DNA from: an uncultured Oscillospiraceae bacterium
Lineage (GTDB): Bacteria; Bacillota; Clostridia; Oscillospirales; Oscillospiraceae
Assembly: GCA_944386975.1 (NCBI GenBank)
Contig: CALXDC010000013.1
Coordinates: 1-55,066 of the forward strand
Direction: 5' to 3'
Length of the DNA stretch: 55,066 nt
A program made the position numbers and the translations under genes. Of this stretch, positions 24,717 to 32,648 are shown one piece after another; position 1 is the first letter of the stretch; every line of letters begins with the position of its first letter. Below the pieces are notes generated by a model. It saw only the letters and a program-made list of their open reading frames with translations. It was not told where the DNA came from and ran no database searches.

Positions 24717-24836
24717 GGCGGAAGGGGGACGGATTTTTGTAGGGGAGAGGAAAAAAATCTACCAAATGGCGGAAAGCTGTGGTATACTACCCACAAGATA
24801 TAGTCCGGCGGCCGCCGGGGAAAGGGAGGAAGGGCC

Positions 24837-25292
24837 ATGAAATGTCCCTACTGCGGGTTTAAAGAGAGCAAGGTGGTGGATTCCCGCCCTGCCGACGAGG
24901 GCAGCAGCATCCGGCGGCGGCGGGAGTGTCTCAGCTGCGAGCGGCGGTTCACCACCTACGAAACCATGGAGTCCCTCCCCATGGTGGTCATCAAGAAGGA
25001 CGGCAGCCGCCAGACCTTTGACCGGCGGAAGGTGCTCAACGGCATGATCCGGGCCTGTGAGAAGCGTCCGGTGCCTCTGGCGGAGCTGGAGCGCCTGGCC
25101 GACGAGATCGAGCAGACCCTCCAGAACTCCCTGGAGCGGGAGGTGAGCACCGAGGCCATCGGCGAGCTGGTGATGGAAAAGCTGAAGAGCGTGGACGAGG
25201 TGGCCTATGTGCGCTTCGCCTCGGTGTACCGCCAGTTCAAGGACATCAACACCTTCATGGCGGAGCTGAACAAGCTGCTGGCGGAAAAATAG
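24837..25292 (+). CDS. nrdR: Transcriptional repressor NrdR
   Basis: This 151-residue protein represses ribonucleotide reductase genes according to the ATP/dATP state. It has the four-cysteine zinc ribbon (CPYC at 3-6, then CLSC at about 31-34) in the typical form with [17 protein letters not shown], followed by an ATP-cone domain ([21 protein letters not shown]). The length is exactly that of the family. ATG 24837 is preceded by AGGGAGGAAGG. No reductase gene or clear pair of NrdR boxes is nearby, so its targets are elsewhere. A TATACT box near 24782 probably belongs to its promoter. A strong terminator follows. Confidence 0.97.
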   Translation: MKCPYCGFKESKVVDSRPADEGSSIRRRRECLSCERRFTTYETMESLPMVVIKKDGSRQTFDRRKVLNGMIRACEKRPVPLAELERLADEIEQTLQNSLEREVSTEAIGELVMEKLKSVDEVAYVRFASVYRQFKDINTFMAELNKLLAEK

Positions 25293-25328
25293 GCGGGGGC
25301 CGGTCTCCCGCCGGAGAAGAGCGGACAA

Positions 25329-25370
25329 GGGCGCGGGATCCCGGCGGAAAAGCGGGACCCCGCGCCCTTT
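25329..25370 (+). terminator. Terminator after nrdR
   Basis: A long GC-rich stem (GGGCGCGGGATCCCG with CGGGACCCCGCGCCC, one mismatch) is followed by TTTG. Confidence 0.75.
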
Positions 25371-25454
25371 GCGCCGGGGAGAGGGAGAAGAGGTTTGGCT
25401 TGATTTGCCTGGAGAAACTATGCTATACTGAACATGCGGCAGGGCGGTTCCCTG

Positions 25455-25835
25455 TTACAAAATGTTCTTGATGCTGATGCGCTGGGTCTCCGCCAGAAGG
25501 CGCAGCTGGGTATACAGCTGGGCCAGGGTGGTGTGGAAATCCGGCACGTCCCGCTGGTCGCAGGCGGCAAAGGCGGCGGCGAAGAGGTTCTCCGACTCGT
25601 CCAGCTCCTCATGCTCCAGGATGGTGTGGAAGAAGGTCTGGCTCTCCTGCCAGTCCCGGTAGGTCCTTTGGATCTGGTCCTCGGCGTCCTCCCACCGCTC
25701 CTCCACCGCCAGGTGGTCCGACAGCTCCAGCATGGCGATCCAGTGGTCCGTCCGCTGCTGAACGAAGCGGCCCGTCCACAGGGCGAAGGCCAGCATGGCG
25801 CTCAGCAGCAGCAGGGGCAGATAGAGGGCCTTCAT
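25455..25835 (-). CDS. DUF4363 family protein
   Basis: The 126-residue protein has one N-terminal membrane span (about 3-22) and an extracytoplasmic helical domain with repeated Trp/Glu-rich helices (WIAMLELSDHLAVEERWEDAE, YRDWQESQ, then LYTQLRLLAETQRISIKNIL). This matches the DUF4363 family, which is commonly paired with DUF421 (YetF-type) proteins in spore-forming Firmicutes. Its function is unknown. ATG 25835 has AAGGAGG 7 bases upstream and overlaps the stop of the DUF421 gene, so the two are translated together. Confidence 0.75.
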   Translation of the reverse strand: MKALYLPLLLLSAMLAFALWTGRFVQQRTDHWIAMLELSDHLAVEERWEDAEDQIQRTYRDWQESQTFFHTILEHEELDESENLFAAAFAACDQRDVPDFHTTLAQLYTQLRLLAETQRISIKNIL

Positions 25836-26515
25836 ACACATTCCTCCTTCGGCACGCATACCACGGTCCCGCTGTCGTCCACCGTGAGGAGAAAGACCTG
25901 GGCGGTGGAGGTGAGGCCCCGGCTGCGCAGCTGGGCCTCCAGCCACTTGGTATCCCGGCCGGCGGCCCGGAGGTTGCGCTCCATGAGCCGTCCGTCGTTG
26001 ATGAGGAGGATGGGCAGCACCACGTCGTCGGGGACCTCCAGGCCCGCGGCGGCGGGGGTGAGAGGGGCCTCCCTGGCATAGGGGAACACAGACACCTTGC
26101 CACTGGTTTCCAGAATGGCGTACTTCACGGCGGCCAGATCGGAGATTCCCTGGCCCCGCAGCTGCTCCAGCAGCTCGTCCACCGTCAGGCGGTTTTTCGC
26201 CATCTCCTTTTGCAGCAGCTTTCCCTCCCGGATAATGGCGGTGGGGCGGCCGCACAGCAGGGAGCGCAGGCGGACGGACTTGAGGTTGAGGAAGCTGAGG
26301 AGAAGGGAGAGGCACAGCAGGGTGACGATGGGCAGAAGGCCGTTGACCAGGGGGATGCCGAAATCCTGCATGGGCACCGCCGCCAGGTCGGAGATGATGA
26401 GGGTGAGCACCAGCTCGCTGGGCTCCAGCTCGCCGATCTGCCGCTTGCCCAGAAGCCGCAGGCCCACCATCAGCGCCAGGTAGAGAATGACAGTGCGAAT
26501 GAGCGCGGTGGTCAT
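25832..26515 (-). CDS. DUF421 / YetF family membrane protein
   Basis: The 227-residue protein has three N-terminal membrane helices (about 4-22, 34-52 and 58-76) with the family segments KRQIGELEPSELV and ISDLAAVPMQD. The cytoplasmic domain that follows contains RPTAIIREGKLL and the long RLTVDELLEQLRGQGI helix. YetF proteins in Bacillus are linked to spore membranes and general stress; the biochemical role is not settled. ATG 26515 follows an AAGGAAG site; the much longer open frame upstream covers the divergent glmS leader and is not expected to be read. It is the first gene of a pair with DUF4363. Confidence 0.85.
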   Translation of the reverse strand: MTTALIRTVILYLALMVGLRLLGKRQIGELEPSELVLTLIISDLAAVPMQDFGIPLVNGLLPIVTLLCLSLLLSFLNLKSVRLRSLLCGRPTAIIREGKLLQKEMAKNRLTVDELLEQLRGQGISDLAAVKYAILETSGKVSVFPYAREAPLTPAAAGLEVPDDVVLPILLINDGRLMERNLRAAGRDTKWLEAQLRSRGLTSTAQVFLLTVDDSGTVVCVPKEECV

Positions 26516-26638
26516 AGGACACTTCCTTTCCCCCATAGTATGGACCAAAGGGGGCGGAGTATCCGGGGAAATGCGAAACCATTCCCAAAAAACAGCATCG
26601 CAGAAGGAAAGGAGGACCATGGGCAGGGACCCATCAGG

Positions 26639-26815
26639 AGCGCCAGCACCCGCCCCCGGGCGGGATGACGAGGAGAGGGGAGTATCGAAAATTCGGCGGA
26701 TGCCCCTCCGTCCCTCCGGGGGCGTACCCGGCTGACAAAGACACGGGCGACCGTGCAACAAAGGGGCCGGGACCGGAGATGAGCGACAAATGGCTGCGAG
26801 TTTGTCCTCCTGAGA
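26639..26815 (+). ncRNA. glmS self-cleaving ribozyme
   Basis: The leader of glmS contains the conserved ribozyme blocks in order: AGCGCCAG at 26639 (cleavage expected between 26639 and 26640), GACGAGGAG, TATCGAAAATTCGGCGGATG, GGCTGACAAAGACACGG and a CAACAAAGG segment. The RNA cleaves itself when glucosamine-6-phosphate binds, which lowers glmS expression. The 3' limit is approximate. The rest of the 375-base gap from 26516 holds the divergent DUF421 leader and no gene. Confidence 0.92.
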
Positions 26816-26890
26816 CATCCATGAAGAGCCTGCCGGGGGTAGTGCGCCCATTTGGCAGGCGTGTGCGAGATCATAGGAGGATCCATTTCT

Positions 26891-28726
26891 ATGTGCGGAA
26901 TCGTTGGTTATGTGGGGCAGGAGCAGGCGGCGCCTATTCTGCTGGAGGGATTAAGCAAGCTGGAGTACCGGGGCTATGACTCCGCCGGCGTGGCGGTGTA
27001 CGCCGACCAGAAGGGAACCCTGGAGGTCCACAAGGCCAAGGGACGGCTGCAGGTGCTGTCGGATATGCTCCAGGGGGGCGCGTCGGTCCACGGCTGCGTG
27101 GGCATCGGCCACACCCGGTGGGCCACCCACGGCGCACCCTCAGACGTCAACTCCCACCCCCAGGTCAGCCGCAGCGGCAGAATCGCTGTGGTCCACAACG
27201 GCATCATTGAAAACTACGCGGAGCTGAAGGCCTTCCTCATGGAGCAGGGGGTGCCCTTCACCTCTGAGACGGACACCGAGGTGGTGGCCCAGCTCATTGA
27301 GCACTTCTACGACGGGGATATTCTCCAGGCGGTGGGCCGGGTGCTCCGCCGCATTGAGGGGGCATACGCCTTAGGCATTCTCTGCGCCGAAGCCCCGGAT
27401 CAGATCATCGCCGTCCGCAAGGACAGCCCTCTCATCCTGGGCTACGGCAAGGACTGCAGCTTCCTGGCCAGCGACGTCACTGCCATCATCCGCCACACCC
27501 GGGACGTGGTGTACATGGACGACGGCGAGGTGGCGGTACTGCGGCGGGACGGCGTCCAGTGCTACAACCACCTGATGCAGCCCATTGAGAAGGAGATCGC
27601 CCACGTGGACTGGGAGATCGACGCGGCGGAGAAGGGCGGCTATGAGCACTTCATGTTCAAGGAGATCATGGAGCAGCCCGAGGCCCTGCGCCGGTGCATC
27701 TTTCCCCGGATCCGGGACGGAGAGGTATATCTGGAGGACTTTGCCCTCTCCGGGGACGACATCCGGAACATGGAGAAAATTTACATTGTGGCCTGCGGCT
27801 CCTCCTACCACGTGGGCATGGTGGGGAAATACAACCTGGAACGGCTGACCAGAAAGCCGGTGGAGGTGGCCCTGGCCTCGGAGTTCCGGTATATGGATCC
27901 CATCGTCACTGCCAATACCCTGGTCATCGTCATCAGCCAGTCCGGCGAGACCCTGGACACCATGGCGGCGCTCCGGGAGGCCAAGCGGCTGGGGGCCACC
28001 ATCCTCTCCATTGTCAACGTGGTGGGCAGCTCCATTGCCCGGGAGTCGGACATGGTGCTCTACACCTGGGCGGGGCCGGAGATCGCCGTGGCCACCACCA
28101 AGGCCTACTCCACTCAGATGGCGGTGATGGATCTGCTGGCCCTCTACTTTGCCAAGGTGCTGGGCACGGTGGAGGAGGAGGAGTATCAGGCGGCCATCCG
28201 TGAGCTGCTGCTGCTGCCGGCCAAGATGGAGTCTATCCTGGCGGACAGGGACGACATCCAGTATTATGCCAGCCAGTATTTCAACCACAACAGCGTCTTC
28301 TTCATCGGCCGCAACGTGGACTACGCCATGGGCCTGGAGGGCTCTTTGAAGCTGAAGGAGATCTCCTACATCCACTCCGAGGCCTACGCCTCCGGGGAGC
28401 TGAAGCACGGCACCATCAGCCTCATCGAGAGCGGCACCCTGGTGGTGGCCCTGGCCAGCTATCAGAAGCTCTTTGAGAAGAGCATGAACAATGTGGTGGA
28501 GGTGAAATCCCGGGGGGCCGACGTGCTGGCCCTTACCACCGAGAGCCGCCGGGAGGAGATGGAGAAGGTGGCCAACGCGGTCATCCCCATCCCGGACACC
28601 CACGATCTGCTGCTGCCCAGTCTCGGCGTGGTGCCCCTGCAGCTGTTCGCCTACTATGTGGCCCTCATGAGAGGGTGCGATATCGATAAGCCCCGGAATC
28701 TGGCAAAGAGCGTCACAGTGGAGTAA
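26891..28726 (+). CDS. glmS: Glutamine--fructose-6-phosphate aminotransferase
   Basis: The 611-residue enzyme makes glucosamine-6-phosphate for cell-wall precursors. It has an N-terminal glutaminase domain with the catalytic Cys2 (MCGIVGYVG), GYDSAGVAV, RWATHG and HNGIIENY, followed by two sugar-isomerase (SIS) domains (CGSSYH, SQSGETLDT, STQMAV) and the C-terminal KPRNLAKSVTVE. The length is standard. ATG 26891 has AGGAGG about 9 bases upstream, and the first Met is removed to expose Cys. It lies directly behind a glmS ribozyme, so feedback control by the product is expected. Confidence 0.98.
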   Translation: MCGIVGYVGQEQAAPILLEGLSKLEYRGYDSAGVAVYADQKGTLEVHKAKGRLQVLSDMLQGGASVHGCVGIGHTRWATHGAPSDVNSHPQVSRSGRIAVVHNGIIENYAELKAFLMEQGVPFTSETDTEVVAQLIEHFYDGDILQAVGRVLRRIEGAYALGILCAEAPDQIIAVRKDSPLILGYGKDCSFLASDVTAIIRHTRDVVYMDDGEVAVLRRDGVQCYNHLMQPIEKEIAHVDWEIDAAEKGGYEHFMFKEIMEQPEALRRCIFPRIRDGEVYLEDFALSGDDIRNMEKIYIVACGSSYHVGMVGKYNLERLTRKPVEVALASEFRYMDPIVTANTLVIVISQSGETLDTMAALREAKRLGATILSIVNVVGSSIARESDMVLYTWAGPEIAVATTKAYSTQMAVMDLLALYFAKVLGTVEEEEYQAAIRELLLLPAKMESILADRDDIQYYASQYFNHNSVFFIGRNVDYAMGLEGSLKLKEISYIHSEAYASGELKHGTISLIESGTLVVALASYQKLFEKSMNNVVEVKSRGADVLALTTESRREEMEKVANAVIPIPDTHDLLLPSLGVVPLQLFAYYVALMRGCDIDKPRNLAKSVTVE

Positions 28727-28828
28727 GAGGCCCGTCCGGAGCTGCCGTGTTCCGCGGCGGCTCCGGACGCCACAAGCTATGTACAGGAGAGAGACTTTAC
28801 AGAAATGCGAAAGGGAGGGGAGGGACCC

Positions 28829-30352
28829 ATGGGACACGCAGTGATGGAGGCCATCGCCGCCGGTGTGGCGGAGCACAGAGAGGAGATCATCGGGGGGATT
28901 CTGGAGGAATTTCTGCCCCTGTGCGGCATCCCCCACCAGAGCGGCCATGAGGAGGCCGTCAGCGCCTACCTCCGGCAGCGGCTGGAGGACATGGGCTATG
29001 AGAGCCGCCAGGACGAGAACCTCAACGTGATCGCGGAGATTCCCGCCACCCCCGGGCTGGAGAGCTGCCCCCTGGTGATTCTTCAGGCCCACATGGATAT
29101 GGTGGTAGCGTCGGAGCCGGGAGAGTTCGACCCACTGCGGGACACGGTGCAGACGGTGATCGAGGGGGACATCCTCCGCACCGACGGCCGCTCCTCCCTG
29201 GGAGCGGACAACGGTATCGGCGTAGCGGCCATTTTGTACGCCGTGGCCCGGCCCCGGCTGCCCCATGGCCCAATCCGGGTACTTTTCACCGTCTGTGAGG
29301 AGGTGGGGCTGAAGGGGGCGCGGCTGCTGGACCCGGCGGTGCTGCGGGACGCCCGCTACCTCATCAATCTGGACGGCTTCCACGCCGACCGGGCGGTGGT
29401 GGGCTGCATGAGCGGCAAGCGGGAGACCTTCTTTCACCCCCTCACCACGATCCAGGCCATGCCGGGCAGCGTGGGGCTGGAGGTGGAGCTCTCCGGCTTC
29501 CGGGGCGGCCACTCCGGGGAGGACATCGGGGCCCACCGCTGCAACGCTATCCGCCTGATGGCGGAAATGCTCTCCTGTGTAAAGGAAAAAAACTTTCCAG
29601 TTGAAATTGCCGCCATCGACGGCGGAACCGGGGCCAACGTGATCCCACGGACCTGCACGGTGCGGCTGGCGGTGACGGCGGACGAGCGAAAGGCGGTGGA
29701 GCGGCGGATCCAGGAGGAGTTCTGCTGGGTCACCGCCGCCTATCAGACGGAGGAGCACACCCCCCATCTCACCTTCCGGGAGGGGGAGGCCCCCCGCCGG
29801 GTGTGGAGCGAAAGCGTGACCCGGGATGTGCTGGAGGCCATCCGCCTGGAGAATAACGGGGTTTACGCCATGAGCAGCCAGTTCCGTGGGACGGTGGGCG
29901 GCTCCAGCAATCTGGGGCGGATTTTCAGCGACGAGCAGAAGGTGGAGATCCAGATCATGACCCGCTGCGAGTCGGACGCGCTGGAGAAAAAGATTCTCCT
30001 CCAGCACGCCCACGTGGCCCAGCGGTACGGCTTTACCATGGGCATCGTGGGGTACGACGCCTGGCATCAGGAGGCCATGAATCCGCTGACGGAGGCGGTG
30101 GACGAGACCTATGAGGAGCGCTTCCACCGGCACATCAAGGTGATGGCCGCCCAGGTGGGGCTGGAACCCGCCTATTTCCACGCCAAGGCTCCCTGGCTGA
30201 CCATGGTCACGCTGGGAGCGGATATTGAGGACGCCCACTCCACTTTGGAGCGGGTGCGTCTGAGCAGTTTGGAGACCATGTTCCGCCTGATGGTGGGGGT
30301 GCTGCTGCGGATTGCCCACCATCTGCGGATTGAAAAAACAGAGGGGAGATAA
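28829..30352 (+). CDS. pepD: Aminoacyl-histidine dipeptidase (PepD, M20 family)
   Basis: The 507-residue metallopeptidase cleaves dipeptides such as carnosine and other Xaa-His peptides. The M20C signatures are visible: LQAHMDMVV (first zinc histidine and Asp), LGADNGIGVAA, the catalytic CEEVGLKGA, and HSGEDIG in the lid domain; the GGTGANVIPRTC segment is also typical. ATG 28829 is preceded by GGGAGGGGAGGG. It is downstream of glmS by about 100 bases that include a strong GC stem (28735-28769) without a T-run, so partial read-through from glmS is possible. It ends 5 bases before galM, so the two are an operon. Confidence 0.93.
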   Translation: MGHAVMEAIAAGVAEHREEIIGGILEEFLPLCGIPHQSGHEEAVSAYLRQRLEDMGYESRQDENLNVIAEIPATPGLESCPLVILQAHMDMVVASEPGEFDPLRDTVQTVIEGDILRTDGRSSLGADNGIGVAAILYAVARPRLPHGPIRVLFTVCEEVGLKGARLLDPAVLRDARYLINLDGFHADRAVVGCMSGKRETFFHPLTTIQAMPGSVGLEVELSGFRGGHSGEDIGAHRCNAIRLMAEMLSCVKEKNFPVEIAAIDGGTGANVIPRTCTVRLAVTADERKAVERRIQEEFCWVTAAYQTEEHTPHLTFREGEAPRRVWSESVTRDVLEAIRLENNGVYAMSSQFRGTVGGSSNLGRIFSDEQKVEIQIMTRCESDALEKKILLQHAHVAQRYGFTMGIVGYDAWHQEAMNPLTEAVDETYEERFHRHIKVMAAQVGLEPAYFHAKAPWLTMVTLGADIEDAHSTLERVRLSSLETMFRLMVGVLLRIAHHLRIEKTEGR

Positions 30353-30357
30353 CGAAC

Positions 30358-31392
30358 ATGTCGGTAGAGCGGATGGCCTTCGGGGCCACAAAAGACGGAC
30401 GGGCAGTAGAAAAATTTGTGCTGAAGGCGGGGAAGCTGGAGGCGGAGGTGATTACCTACGGGGCGGCGCTGGCGGCGCTGCGGGTGCCGGACAAAAACGG
30501 GCAGATGGTGGATGTGGTGCTGGGTTACCGCAGCGTGGCGGGCTATGAAGAGAACGGCGGCCACCTGGGGGCCACCATCGGCCGGTACGCCAACCGTATC
30601 GCCGGGGCCTCCTTTGCCATTGACGGCGTCACCTATCCTCTGGTGGCCAACGAGGGGACCAAGCAGCTCCACGGCGGCCCGGGGGGCTATACCCGCCAGC
30701 TGTTCCGAGGGGAGCCGACGGGGGAGAGCCAGGTGACCTTTTCCTTCCATGACCCGGACGGGGCCAACGGCTATCCCGGCACGGTGGACATGTCGGTGAC
30801 CTACACGCTGACGGAGGCGGGGCTGCGTCTCAGCTACCGGGCGGAGACAGACAAGCCCACCTACTGCAACTTCACCAACCACAGCTATTTCAATCTCAAC
30901 GGCGGCGGCACCGCTATGGACCACCTTTTGTGGATCAAGGCAGACGCCATTACACCCGTTGACGCCCAAAGCATTCCGGTGGCCCAGGCCATGCCGGTGG
31001 CGGGGACGGCCTTTGATTTCCGGGAGGAGAAGCCGGTGGGTCGGGACATTGAGGCCGATGAGGAGCAGCTCCACATGACCGGCGGCTACGACCACAACTT
31101 CATCCTTGGTCCGGCGGAGGAGCCCCGTCTGGTGGCCCGGCTGACGGGGGACAAGAGCGGCATTGTCATGGAGACCTACACCTGCCAGCCGGGGGTGCAG
31201 CTCTACACGGCCAACGGTCTCAAGGGCAACGCGGAGACCAAGAGCGGCGTGCCCTACGCCAAGCGGGAGGCGGTGTGTCTGGAGACCCAGCTGCCGCCGG
31301 ATAGCCCCAACCACCCGGAGTGGGGGGATGTTGTGCTCCGTCCCGGAGCGGTGTATGAAGCGGTGACGGAGTACCGCTTCTCGGTGAAATAA
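30358..31392 (+). CDS. galM: Aldose 1-epimerase (mutarotase)
   Basis: The 344-residue enzyme interconverts alpha and beta anomers of aldoses such as glucose or galactose. It shows the family pattern: GRYANRIAGASFAIDG, NEGTKQLHGGPGG with the active histidine, TNHSYFNLNG with the second histidine, GYDHNFIL, and the C-terminal LETQLPPDSPNHP segment with the catalytic glutamate. The length is normal. ATG 30358 follows GGGGAG and lies only 5 bases after pepD. No galactose operon is nearby. A terminator follows the stop. Confidence 0.93.
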   Translation: MSVERMAFGATKDGRAVEKFVLKAGKLEAEVITYGAALAALRVPDKNGQMVDVVLGYRSVAGYEENGGHLGATIGRYANRIAGASFAIDGVTYPLVANEGTKQLHGGPGGYTRQLFRGEPTGESQVTFSFHDPDGANGYPGTVDMSVTYTLTEAGLRLSYRAETDKPTYCNFTNHSYFNLNGGGTAMDHLLWIKADAITPVDAQSIPVAQAMPVAGTAFDFREEKPVGRDIEADEEQLHMTGGYDHNFILGPAEEPRLVARLTGDKSGIVMETYTCQPGVQLYTANGLKGNAETKSGVPYAKREAVCLETQLPPDSPNHPEWGDVVLRPGAVYEAVTEYRFSVK

Positions 31393-31399
31393 GAGGATC

Positions 31400-31439
31400 G
31401 GAGACGCGTCCCCCGGGAGGGAGGGCGCGTCTCCTTTTG
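31400..31439 (+). terminator. Terminator after galM
   Basis: The stem GGAGACGCG / CGCGTCTCC (31400-31434) is followed by TTTTGT. Confidence 0.82.
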
Positions 31440-31469
31440 TATCTGCAGCCGGGGCCGGGCTGTCCACCA

Positions 31470-31612
31470 AGCCTTCCCCTGGGGGAAGGTGCCTCCGAAG
31501 GAGGCGGATGAGGGACCGCGCGGTGCTGGGGATCGAAAGAAGAAAGTCTTTGCCCTTGGGTTCCCCTCATCCGTCACGGCTTCGCCGCGCCACCTTCCCC
31601 CAGGGGAAGGCT
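31470..31612. repeat. MITE-like inverted-repeat element
   Basis: This 143-base non-coding element has perfect 21-bp terminal inverted repeats (31470-31490 and 31592-31612, beginning AGCCTTCCCC) and a second internal inverted pair around CGGATGAGGG (31505-31515 with 31562-31573). Each end is itself a small hairpin. It encodes no protein. The form suggests a miniature mobile or REP-type repeat; no clear target duplication is visible. Confidence 0.7.
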
Positions 31613-31719
31613 AAAGGTGCAGAGGCTCTCAATAACCACCAGGGCAGCGCACTGAAGCGCGGAAGGAGGGGAACGCCGACCCCCCTTGCATCTGTCAGCT
31701 GAAAAAATCTCCAAATCTA

Positions 31720-31967
31720 ACGGTATAGATTTTCCATAATAGGCCAAGGGGAGTCCTTAGAACCGTAGGTTCTAAGCGGACTTTCACCGAGCCACAGCGA
31801 GGTGTTTCGGAGGGCAACCGAGCGTAGCGAGGCTCTTAGCGCGGAGATGCCTACTTTTGTTCAGCGACAAAAGTAGGCCGCCGGAGGCATAGCACCAGAC
31901 AGTACACCGTCGGGTGCCGACAGGAGAAAAGACTCCGTCAGCAGGCGGCCCGCCCCGCCGAAGGGCA
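31720..31967. repeat. Dispersed intergenic repeat, copy B
   Basis: The bases 31848-31889 are identical to 18-59, and GGTTCTAAGC at 31768-31777 also matches the first ten bases of the window. The part at 31906-31941 (ACAGTACACCGTC, then a CTCCGTCAG end) resembles the copy near 48780. Nothing here looks coding. With the MITE-like unit, it fills the 619-base gap after galM. Confidence 0.7.
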
Positions 31968-32004
31968 AAAAAATCCCGCCGCGCAGCCAGGTGCGCGGCG
32001 GGAT
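31968..32004 (-). terminator. Terminator of the DUF4330 gene
   Basis: A perfect 12-bp stem (ATCCCGCCGCGC / GCGCGGCGGGAT) is followed on the minus strand by T7. Confidence 0.9.
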
Positions 32005-32011
32005 TCCTTAT

Positions 32012-32488
32012 TCAGCCGATGGAGGAGGGGTACTCCACGGAGGTGACAATGGCCTCCTCAAACTCGATGTACTCCGTCTTGAGGATGATCTCCTTACCGG
32101 CCCGGATCTCCTGGGTACCGGCGGTAGCCACCAGTACATCCCCCTTCTCTACCTGTCCCTCCACAGTGAAGGTGAGATCCACATGGTTGGGGTCCTTCAC
32201 CCACTGCCCGTCGGGGCCCAAGACCAGGGAGGGCGTGGACTGGACGTCCACCACCTGGATATCGTACCGAGTGCCGGAGGCCATCAGGTTGCCGGGAATG
32301 TAGGCCTTCACCGATTCCGCCAGGGCGGCAGGTTGGTTCTCCGCCAGCACGGTGTATCGGATGGGGACTATCTGGGTTTCACCGGATACTTTGCCGCCGA
32401 TCTTGGTGGCGAGAAAGACGCCCACCGCCACGATCAGCACAACGGCGATGATGTCAATGACATTGAATTTCCACTTTTTCTGGGACAT
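32012..32488 (-). CDS. DUF4330 family protein
   Basis: The 158-residue protein has one N-terminal membrane helix (about 8-28, FNVIDIIAVVLIVAVGVFLA) and an extracytoplasmic beta-rich domain (VPIRYTVLAEN, YDIQVVDVQSTPSLVLG, VDLTFTVEGQVEKGDVLVA). The N-terminal FNVID segment and overall pattern are those of DUF4330, a family of unknown function that is often found near cell-surface polysaccharide genes. ATG 32488 has AGGAGGAAAGG upstream. It is divergent from the glycosyltransferase-CsaB gene; a joint role in surface glycan export or assembly is only an inference. Confidence 0.8.
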   Translation of the reverse strand: MSQKKWKFNVIDIIAVVLIVAVGVFLATKIGGKVSGETQIVPIRYTVLAENQPAALAESVKAYIPGNLMASGTRYDIQVVDVQSTPSLVLGPDGQWVKDPNHVDLTFTVEGQVEKGDVLVATAGTQEIRAGKEIILKTEYIEFEEAIVTSVEYPSSIG

Positions 32489-32648
32489 TTCCTTTCCTCC
32501 GCTTGACCAGCCTGCCATATTGGGGCTATAATACAAATTTGATAGGCCTGTCCCACCGGGGGACATGCCCATGATCCTGTTTATTATAGCGTATTTTCCC
32601 CTGCTCGACAAGAGGGAATTTACCGCCCGATAAAGGAGCGTTTCGATT

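Noticed and set aside
25832-26851. A 339-residue DUF421 protein with an N-terminal extension
   Set aside because: The extension is antisense to the glmS ribozyme and has no ribosome binding site; ATG 26515 fits the family.
27371-30391. A 1,006-codon open frame on the minus strand
   Set aside because: It is antisense to glmS and pepD, both of which are clear genes, and crosses the gap between them.
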